Source: Gammaproteobacteria bacterium (GTDB taxonomy: Bacteria; Pseudomonadota; Gammaproteobacteria; Chromatiales; Chromatiaceae). Taken from it: 56,336 nucleotides of DNA. The notes under the pieces were generated by a model. That model had not been told where the DNA came from and did no database searches. It worked only from the letters and a program-made list of their open reading frames with translations. How positions within the stretch are numbered: the first letter of the stretch is position 1; every line of letters begins with the position of its first letter. Shown one piece after another: positions 39,436 through 45,351 of this stretch. The stretch is from the NCBI GenBank assembly GCA_011389885.1, contig JAABTK010000021.1, positions 1 to 56,336 on the forward strand. The letters run 5' to 3'. Made by a program: the position numbers and the translations under genes.

Positions 39436-39903
39436 ATGATTGAGCAATCAGGCATTGTAGAACGGGTGGAAGACGGCGCCGCCTGGGTGGCCGCCGAGGT
39501 GCGCTCCGCCTGCGGCCAGTGCAGCCAAAAGGGCTGCGCCTCCTCGCTGTTCGCCGAGATGCTCGGCAATCGAAAAAACCGGCTAGTGGTGGCGGACCCT
39601 ATCGGCCTGCGCCCGGGCGACGCGGTGGTGGTCGGCGTGCCCGACGCGGTGCTGACCCAGGCCGCGGTGGCCGCCTATCTACTGCCGGTGGTCGCCCTGG
39701 TGGCCGCCGCGGCCGCCGTCTCCGCCCTGGGGGCGGGCGACCTGTTCGCGGCCCTGGCCGGTCTGGCCGGCCTGGCCCTGGGGTTTTGGATGGTTCGGGG
39801 CTGGAGCCGCCGCGAGGGCAGTCGGCAACGCTTCGCCCCGCTGTTATTGAGACGGGAGACCCTTTCGGTCCCCATGGCCTGCAATTTGGGAGAAAAACCA
39901 TGA
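39436..39903 (+). CDS. RseC-family (SoxR-reducing system) membrane protein
   Basis: A 155-residue protein with the RseC layout: N-terminal soluble part with cysteines in ACGQCSQKGCA (residues 26-36), then two membrane helices (about 75-95 and 100-120) and a basic tail. RseC acts with the Rsx/Rnf complex in redox-dependent processes. In this operon it may support Rnf-type electron delivery to nitrogenase or Fe-S assembly (inference). It lies 6 bases after nifX and overlaps the next gene by four bases (ATGA), so it is a true operon member. Confidence 0.82.
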   Translation: MIEQSGIVERVEDGAAWVAAEVRSACGQCSQKGCASSLFAEMLGNRKNRLVVADPIGLRPGDAVVVGVPDAVLTQAAVAAYLLPVVALVAAAAAVSALGAGDLFAALAGLAGLALGFWMVRGWSRREGSRQRFAPLLLRRETLSVPMACNLGEKP

Positions 39904-40373
39904 GTACAGAAACCCTGGAAATCGCGCCGGATGACCCCGCGCTGGGCACCGAGTTCGCCAAGGAGATGGAGCGCCAAATGCGCGCCCTCGATACCTACGG
40001 CACCTATGAAAACGCCAGTGCCGCGGAGATCCTCGACCCCTTCATCCTGACCAAGGCGCGCAAGCGCGAGATCCCGGTGGTGGGCGATCCGGACGAAATC
40101 GTGATCGCCCGGGTTAAGGCCTTTTACAACGCCATCGCGATTATGATCGAAAAGGAGTGCGGCAAAATGGCCGTGCCCCTGATCAACCTCAGCCACGAGG
40201 GCTTCGGCCGCGCGCTAATCACCGTCGGCAAGCTGGTGGTGGTGGACAAGACCCTGCGCGATGTCCACCGCTTCGGCTTCGAGTCGCTGTCGAAGATGAA
40301 GACCGAGGCCGACAAGCTGCTCGCCGTGGCCCTCGAAATCGTAAGCGAAAACCCGAAAGTCGCTGGAATGTAA
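39900..40373 (+). CDS. NifX-associated nitrogen fixation protein (DUF269)
   Basis: A 157-residue soluble protein of the family that follows nifX in many diazotrophs, with FAKEMERQMRALDTYGTYE, DPFILTKARKREIPVVGDPD and LSHEGFGRALITVGKLVVV. Exact function is not established; it is assumed to help FeMo-cofactor synthesis. ATG 39900 overlaps the RseC-like stop codon and matches the family start; the open frame continues upstream within that gene. Confidence 0.92.
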   Translation: MSTETLEIAPDDPALGTEFAKEMERQMRALDTYGTYENASAAEILDPFILTKARKREIPVVGDPDEIVIARVKAFYNAIAIMIEKECGKMAVPLINLSHEGFGRALITVGKLVVVDKTLRDVHRFGFESLSKMKTEADKLLAVALEIVSENPKVAGM

Positions 40374-40384
40374 GGAGTGTTCAA

Positions 40385-40588
40385 ATGACCGAAGAAGAGC
40401 TTAAGGCCCTCCAGAAGCAGGTCCGCAAGGCGAAGCGCATCGCCACCGAAAGGGCCGGCGAACTCCACGACCTGGTGGAAGACCGCCTGCCCAAAGACTA
40501 CGAAGACATCCCCGCCGTGGCCCAGGCCACCTACGACGCCTGCCAGGCCTGGGCGGAACTGGATGCCCAACTGCAAGCCGCCAGCTGA
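40385..40588 (+). CDS. CCE_0567-type nif-linked small protein (DUF683)
   Basis: A 67-residue helical protein (LKALQKQVRKAKRIATERAGELHDLVEDRLP, given here in two parts in the family as LKALQKQVRKAKRIATERAG and ELHDLVEDRLP). It matches the short family following the nifX-associated gene. Members were described as metal-binding helical proteins; no cofactor site is clear beyond His and acidic residues. A GGAGTG site precedes ATG 40385. Confidence 0.88.
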   Translation: MTEEELKALQKQVRKAKRIATERAGELHDLVEDRLPKDYEDIPAVAQATYDACQAWAELDAQLQAAS

Positions 40589-40607
40589 CCCCGCGAGGTA
40601 ACGAACA

Positions 40608-40922
40608 ATGGCATTGGTGACCGGTAGAACCCGCGGCGGTAAGGACTGGACCCCGTCCTTCATCACCGCCTTGAATCAGAAAGACTGCATCGGCTGCGGC
40701 CGCTGCTACAAGGTCTGTCCGCGCGACGTGTTCGAGCTCTCCGAGCGCGACGAAGACGACGTAGACCTCGACGACGACGACGATTTCGACGACGACGGCT
40801 TCGACGACGACGCCACCATGGTGATGGAACTCAAGGACGCCATGGACTGCATCGGTTGCGAGGCCTGCTTTCGCGTCTGCCCCAAGGCCTGCATGAGCCA
40901 CGAGAGCCTGCAAGCCGCCTGA
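40608..40922 (+). CDS. fdxB: Nif-specific ferredoxin III with Asp-rich insert
   Basis: A 104-residue 2[4Fe-4S] ferredoxin. Cluster motifs are CIGCGRCYKVCP (27-38) and CIGCEACFRVCP (81-92). Between them residues 46-69 are almost all Asp and Glu (DLDDDDDFDDDGFDDD), encoded by a GAC-rich tract at 40748-40815. FdxB-type ferredoxins serve FeMo-cofactor synthesis or electron supply. The acidic insert is longer and more uniform than I would expect for the family. It ends the closely spaced part of the operon. Confidence 0.93.
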   Translation: MALVTGRTRGGKDWTPSFITALNQKDCIGCGRCYKVCPRDVFELSERDEDDVDLDDDDDFDDDGFDDDATMVMELKDAMDCIGCEACFRVCPKACMSHESLQAA

Positions 40923-40932
40923 GCGGTTTCCG

Positions 40933-40972
40933 GGACGCAGAGCCCGCGGAGAAACGCAGAGGGCGCAGAGGT
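40933..40972 (-). repeat. Dispersed repeat R2, partial inverted copy
   Basis: CGCAGAG words in inverted orientation after fdxB. It is followed by CAAAGGGCGCCAAGG words and, at 41110-41150, CTTTGCG words in the opposite orientation. The 40923-41190 gap holds no gene and no promoter I could recognise. Confidence 0.55.
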
Positions 40973-41190
40973 TTTTATAACGCAAAGGGCGCCAAGGGTT
41001 TTCAGTGTTTGGAGGTTGAGGCTTTAGCCGGTGCGATGGGTTCTTCCCATGCCGTCTGAAGGCCCCGCCTCCATGCAGACTGGAGACCGCGCGCTAATCG
41101 AATTCGATTCTCTTTGCGTCCTTTGCGCCTTCACTTCGTCCTTTGCGTTATCGCCTCAACGATTCAAGCCAAACAAGCGAGTAGTAAAAC

Positions 41191-41520
41191 ATGCCAATAC
41201 CAGAGAAACATGTCTTTGTCTGCACCCAGGCTCGGCCGCCGGGGCATCCGCGCAGCTCCTGCGCCGATCGCAACTGCGGCGAGGTGTTCGAGGAGTTTAT
41301 GTGGCAACTCCAGAACCGGCCCGACCTCTTCGGCAAGGTTCTGATCACCGCCACCGGTTGCATAGGTCCGTGCAGTGAAGGCCCCACGGTGCTGGTCTAT
41401 CCCGAGGCCTTTATGTACGGCGGGGTGAAAAAGGACGACGTGGGCCGGATTTTCGACGAGCACTTGGTTGGCAACGCGCCCATTCAATCGCTCAAAATGT
41501 CCGAAGAATTTTGGGGCTGA
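41191..41520 (+). CDS. Thioredoxin-like (2Fe-2S) ferredoxin
   Basis: A 109-residue protein of the thioredoxin-fold 2Fe-2S ferredoxin family. Cysteines are in HVFVCTQARPPGHPRSSC and in TGCIGPCSEGPTV, the usual four ligands. Such ferredoxins are found in nif regions of Azotobacter and relatives, where they may carry electrons or protect nitrogenase. It lies 268 bases after fdxB, separated by repeats, so its own promoter is possible. Confidence 0.9.
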   Translation: MPIPEKHVFVCTQARPPGHPRSSCADRNCGEVFEEFMWQLQNRPDLFGKVLITATGCIGPCSEGPTVLVYPEAFMYGGVKKDDVGRIFDEHLVGNAPIQSLKMSEEFWG

Positions 41521-41596
41521 GCGGGCCGCGCCCCGGGCTTGGGTGCGAGCCCCCGGGTCCAAAGCCCGCCCTCCGAGCCCTTAAACAGAGGTTCCC

Positions 41597-41971
41597 ATGT
41601 GTGCTGAAACGGAGCAATTCCTGGCCCAGTTGAATGACCTGCCGGAGCGCGTGTGCGCGGCCTTGCGGGCGGAGGCGCAGCGCCTGGGCCTGGCCGCGGA
41701 CTGCGTCGCGGCCTGTGTGCCGAGTGCGGCGCAGTTTCGTCTCCGCCTGGACCCGGCGGCCGGCGTGGAGACCCTGGTGGGCGAGTGGCGCGACCGCGAC
41801 AAGCGCAAGCTGGGTGAGATTACGGTGAATGCGGACGGCTCCTTTTTCGCCGAATACGACGTGGTGCGCCCCCATCCCGCCAAGCCCCGCTGGTTCGTGG
41901 AGGCGGTCACCGCCTGGGGGCGTGACAACACCATGCAGACCGAACCCCGATTGCTCCCGATGCCCGAGTGA
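41597..41971 (+). CDS. Uncharacterised nif-region protein
   Basis: A 124-residue soluble protein with no signal peptide or recognised motif; cysteines at residues 2, 21, 36 and 40 are not in a cluster-binding spacing. The C-terminal half (FFAEYDVVRPHPAKPRWFVE) looks folded and conserved in type. It is 76 bases after the 2Fe-2S ferredoxin on the same strand. I do not recognise the family. Confidence 0.7.
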   Translation: MCAETEQFLAQLNDLPERVCAALRAEAQRLGLAADCVAACVPSAAQFRLRLDPAAGVETLVGEWRDRDKRKLGEITVNADGSFFAEYDVVRPHPAKPRWFVEAVTAWGRDNTMQTEPRLLPMPE

Positions 41972-41992
41972 TCCCCGACTAGAGCGAACCCC

Positions 41993-42424
41993 ATGGCCGA
42001 AACCCGCGTCATTCTTTATCACAAACACCACACCAGCGCCCGCACCCGATTCTTGAAGCTCGAATACGGCGGGGTCTGTGGCTTCGGCCCGCTGCCGCAA
42101 CTGGCCCAGCTTTGGTCCGACGAGCGCAACTGCGCCGATGAGGACCAAAAGGTGGTGATGCACCCCGGGGCCTTGGCCGGCCAGGCGGAGCAGGCCCTGG
42201 GCCTGCCCAGCGGCGCCCTCGAGGCCCAGGGCGGGTTTCGCCTCGGGGTGGATGCGCCCGGCGGCGAGATTCAGGTCTACCTGGCCCGCTTCACCGCCAT
42301 CGATCCGCCGTTCGAGCTGGCGCAACAGCAGGGCGCGGCCTTCGTGGACCTGACCCAGACCCGCACCCTGCCGCCGGTCGAGCTGGAGATGCTGCGCAAG
42401 GCCTACGAATACATCCTCGGTTGA
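41993..42424 (+). CDS. Uncharacterised nif-region protein
   Basis: A 143-residue soluble protein. The start VILYHKHHTSARTRFLKLEY is basic and His-rich; the rest is acidic and ends in a helix (ELEMLRKAYEYILG). No motif recognised. It lies 21 bases after the preceding gene, so the two are likely co-transcribed, and it is the last gene before the ribosomal protein operon. A regulatory or accessory nif role is only suggested by position. Confidence 0.68.
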   Translation: MAETRVILYHKHHTSARTRFLKLEYGGVCGFGPLPQLAQLWSDERNCADEDQKVVMHPGALAGQAEQALGLPSGALEAQGGFRLGVDAPGGEIQVYLARFTAIDPPFELAQQQGAAFVDLTQTRTLPPVELEMLRKAYEYILG

Positions 42425-42618
42425 CCGCCGGCCCCCCATCCCGGTCATCGACGCCCCGAATGGCCGCATTCGGCCGGCCCGTGCGCAGGGGCGTCCGGCG
42501 CCTGCAACCCGCCGCCGACCCGCAAGATCAGCGGCCCCGGGCCGCCGCTAGGCGCTCGGCTCGGCGCTCCCCCGACCGACCGTGCGGCGGAAGAATCTCC
42601 GACGGCGTGCGCTGGTTA

Positions 42619-42646
42619 TTGAAAAAAAATGAAAAGACCGTAAAAT
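42619..42646 (+). promoter_or_regulatory. Sigma70 promoter of the rpsF operon
   Basis: TTGAAA (42619-42624) and TAAAAT (42641-42646) with a 16-base spacer in an A-rich stretch. It lies 91 bases before rpsF, giving an untranslated leader of about 85 bases. Confidence 0.8.
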
Positions 42647-42685
42647 GCCCGCCTTTCGTTCCGAGGTTAATCCTCGAGACTCCTT

Positions 42686-42712
42686 GCCTCACTCCCGCCC
42701 CCGGGAGGAGGC
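42686..42712 (+). promoter_or_regulatory. rpsF leader hairpin, candidate S6:S18 control site
   Basis: An 11-bp stem (GCCTC plus CTCCCG against CGGGAG plus GAGGC) with one bulged A and a CCCC loop, 25 bases before the rpsF ATG. rpsF leaders in many bacteria carry an RNA bound by S6:S18 for autoregulation; I could not confirm the conserved CCG motif arrangement. Confidence 0.4.
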
Positions 42713-42737
42713 TGTTTGAATCCGCAAGGGGAAATTC

Positions 42738-43085
42738 ATGAGACATTACGAAGTGGTGTTCCTGGTCCACCCGGATCAGAGTGAGCAGGTGCCCGGCATG
42801 GTGGAGCGCTACCGCAGCCATATCGAAGGCAGCGGCGGCGCCATCCATCGGCTGGAAGACTGGGGGCGGCGTCAGTTGGCCTACCCGATTCAAAAGATGC
42901 ACAAGGCCCACTATGTGCTGATGAACATCGAGTGCGGCGAAGAGGCCCTGAACGAGCTGGAAAACCTGTTTCGGTTCAACGACGCGGTGATTCGCAACCT
43001 GATCGTCAGCATGAAGCGGCCGGTCACCGATCCCTCCCCGCTGGCCAAGAATCAAGAAGAGCGCGAAGAGTCGTCCGACGACTGA
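42738..43085 (+). CDS. rpsF: 30S ribosomal protein S6
   Basis: A 115-residue protein with [37 protein letters not shown] and [10 protein letters not shown], and a short acidic tail as in other gammaproteobacterial S6. It binds 16S rRNA with S18. It opens the canonical operon rpsF-rpsR-DUF2232-rplI-dnaB. Confidence 0.98.
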   Translation: MRHYEVVFLVHPDQSEQVPGMVERYRSHIEGSGGAIHRLEDWGRRQLAYPIQKMHKAHYVLMNIECGEEALNELENLFRFNDAVIRNLIVSMKRPVTDPSPLAKNQEEREESSDD

Positions 43086-43139
43086 TACGCGGTTCCGCCG
43101 ATCCCTACTCCCCATATTCGCACCTGAGGTTATCCCGCC

Positions 43140-43364
43140 ATGGCTCGTTTTTTTCGTCGTAGAAGGTATTGCCGTTTCACCGCCGAAGGCATCACCGAGA
43201 TCGATTACAAGGACATCAACCTGCTCAAGGCCTATGTGAGCGAGAGCGGCAAGATCGTCCCCAGCCGCATCACCGGCACCAAGGCCAAGTACCAGCGTCA
43301 GCTCTCCACCGCCATCAAGCGGGCGCGCTACCTGGCCTTGCTGCCCTACACCGACCGGCACTAA
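43140..43364 (+). CDS. rpsR: 30S ribosomal protein S18
   Basis: A 74-residue protein starting [20 protein letters not shown] and ending [14 protein letters not shown], normal length and sequence. It follows rpsF by 54 bases. No priB gene lies between them, unlike in enteric bacteria. Confidence 0.98.
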   Translation: MARFFRRRRYCRFTAEGITEIDYKDINLLKAYVSESGKIVPSRITGTKAKYQRQLSTAIKRARYLALLPYTDRH

Positions 43365-43403
43365 ACACCGTTCGTCGCCGCGGCGGAACACCGGAGTCGC
43401 CCG

Positions 43404-44330
43404 ATGCGTCCACTGGCAGCCTTTATCATGCGCGGCCCCTGGCAGGCTGCGCTAAGCAGCGGCCTGCTGATCGCGGTTGCGCTATTCATGCCGCTGCTCA
43501 GCCTGTTGGCGGCGGCCGCTTTCGGGCTGGTCACGCTGCGCGAAGGGGCGCTGCGCGGGGTGCAGGTCGGGTTCGGCGCGGCCTTGGTCGCGGCCCTTGC
43601 GGGCCTGCTCGCCGGCGCCCCGCCGACCACGGTGGCGCTATCCGCCGCGGTCGTTTGGGCGCCGGTATGGGCCTTGAGCCTGGTGTTGCGCAAGACCCGC
43701 TCCCTGGAGCTGGCCCTGACCGCGGCCCTGGGCTTCGCCGCGGCCCTGGCGTTGGCGTTCTTTCTGGCCCTGGATGACCCGCAGGCGGCTTGGATGCGCG
43801 TCCTCAAGCCCATCGCGGACGCCCTGACCGAGGCCGACATGATAAACGCCGCGCAGGGCGAACAACTGTTCGCGCTGCTGGCCCAGTGGATGGGCGGCAT
43901 TTTGGCCGCCGGGCTGTTTTTACAGGTCACGCTGTCGTTGCTATTGGCCCGCTGGTGGCAAGCGCTGCTGTACAACCCGGGCGGGTTTCGTCAGGAATTC
44001 CACGCCCTGCGGCTGCCGAAACTGCTGGCGGGCGTCAGCTTCGCCCTCATGGTGCTGACCATGCTGCGCGGCGGTGAGGGGGTGACGGTGCTCGATCACC
44101 TGACCCTGGTGTTCCTGTCGGGGTTCTTCATTCAGGGGCTGGCCTTGGTGCATGGCGCGGTCGGCTTGCTCAAGGCCAGTGTCGGTTGGCTGGCGGGGCT
44201 CTATGTGCTGCTGTTGCTCGCGCTGCCGCAGATGATCACGGTATTGGCCACCGCCGGGCTGGTGGATGCGATGGCGGATTTGCGTGCGCGCCTCGCCAGA
44301 GGCCGCGAACCCCCGCCGGACGGGGATTAA
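43404..44330 (+). CDS. DUF2232 membrane protein
   Basis: A 308-residue integral membrane protein with seven or eight predicted helices, for example LIAVALFMPLLSLLAAAAFG near the start and LKASVGWLAGLYVLLLLALP near the end. It fits the YybS/DUF2232 family often found between rpsR and rplI. Function unknown. It is in the ribosomal operon with a 39-base gap. Confidence 0.85.
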   Translation: MRPLAAFIMRGPWQAALSSGLLIAVALFMPLLSLLAAAAFGLVTLREGALRGVQVGFGAALVAALAGLLAGAPPTTVALSAAVVWAPVWALSLVLRKTRSLELALTAALGFAAALALAFFLALDDPQAAWMRVLKPIADALTEADMINAAQGEQLFALLAQWMGGILAAGLFLQVTLSLLLARWWQALLYNPGGFRQEFHALRLPKLLAGVSFALMVLTMLRGGEGVTVLDHLTLVFLSGFFIQGLALVHGAVGLLKASVGWLAGLYVLLLLALPQMITVLATAGLVDAMADLRARLARGREPPPDGD

Positions 44331-44516
44331 GGCGATTGGCGGAAGGTTTCAGACCCAATTGCGCCGGGATTTTGTTCGTATGCAAGGCGCGTCACCCCGC
44401 GCATAGCGAGTTATGCAGGGGTTGGCCCAAGACGGACAATAAAGACCAGCAGGGCGGTCAGAGATTGGACAGCAATCGCCTAAACAAAACTCAACTGTAT
44501 TTCGGGGTAAACGAAG

Positions 44517-44966
44517 ATGGATGTAATCCTGCTCAAGAAAGTCGATAACTTAGGCAACCTGGGCGACCAGGTCGCGGTCAAGGCCGGGTACGGCCGCAAC
44601 TACCTGATTCCGGGCGGCCATGCGGTGGCCGCCACGACCGACAACGTGGCCCAGTTTGAGGCCCGCCGCGCCGAACTTGAAAAAGAAGCCGCCGCTACCC
44701 TGGCCGCCGCCGAGGCGCGCAAGGCCAGCCTGGAAGATGCACTGGTGACCATCGCCCGCAAGAGCGGTGAAGAGGGGCGCCTGTTCGGTTCCGTGGGCGC
44801 GGCGGACATCGCCGGCGCCTGCAGCGAGGTCGGGGTGGTGCTGGCCAAGCGCGAAGTGCGCCTGCCGGAAGGCCCCTTCCATGCCACCGGGGAGTATGAC
44901 GTGCAGGTGCATTTGCACAGCGATGTGAATGCGACCCTGAAAATCACCATCGTGCGGGAGATGTAA
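44517..44966 (+). CDS. rplI: 50S ribosomal protein L9
   Basis: A 149-residue protein with the N-terminal domain [33 protein letters not shown], the long connecting helix and the C-terminal domain ending [13 protein letters not shown]. It is normal in length. It follows 186 bases after the membrane gene; that gap has a small inverted repeat (GCATA / TATGC near 44400) and nothing else I can name. Confidence 0.98.
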   Translation: MDVILLKKVDNLGNLGDQVAVKAGYGRNYLIPGGHAVAATTDNVAQFEARRAELEKEAAATLAAAEARKASLEDALVTIARKSGEEGRLFGSVGAADIAGACSEVGVVLAKREVRLPEGPFHATGEYDVQVHLHSDVNATLKITIVREM

Positions 44967-44983
44967 CCGCGCCCGAGTTGGCC

Positions 44984-45146
44984 CATCTCTTGTGGGAGCG
45001 GTTTGCAACCGCGATTGGCCGCATCTCTTGTGGGAGCGGTTTGCAACCGCGATTAGCCGCATCTCTTGTGGGAGCGGTTTGCAACCGCGATTAGCCGCAT
45101 CTCTTGTGGGAGCGGTTTGCAACCGCGATTAGCCGCTTTAGCGGCT
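44984..45146 (+). repeat. Dispersed repeat R1, four-unit array
   Basis: Four tandem 38-base units, each with TGTGGGAGCGGTTTGCAACC then GCGATT(A/G)GCCGCAT. The array ends with the second hairpin AGCCGC-TTTA-GCGGCT. It lies directly after rplI and may end or stabilise that message. Confidence 0.92.
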
Positions 45147-45173
45147 GGTTTCGGGCGTTGGCGCCGCACTAGA

Positions 45174-45238
45174 GGCCGTCATCGCGGATGCAATCCGCTC
45201 CCACGGGCCGTCATCGCGGATGCAATCCGCTCCCACGG
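45174..45238 (-). repeat. R1-related variant, two units
   Basis: Two tandem 32-base units containing ATCGCGGATGCAATCCGCTC, an inverted variant of the R1 hairpin with different stem bases. Confidence 0.75.
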
Positions 45239-45272
45239 TTGTTTCTGTTGGTTGTGCGCAGGCGTACTCGGT
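45238..45272 (+). repeat. Dispersed repeat R2, 3' end only
   Basis: TTGTTTCTGTTGGTTGTGCG followed by CAGGCGTACTCGG, the last third of R2. The 44967-45351 interval is made mainly of repeats. Confidence 0.6.
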
Positions 45273-45351
45273 TGATCCCCCGCTTTCGCCTTCATTTCCC
45301 TGAAGCCTTCGCGTATGCTCTGGGTCTTCCTTGCTTGGTAAACTGAACGGC

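Noticed and set aside
45331-45351. TTG start of dnaB
   Set aside because: It adds only seven residues, which look unrelated to DnaB; ATG 45352 is simpler.
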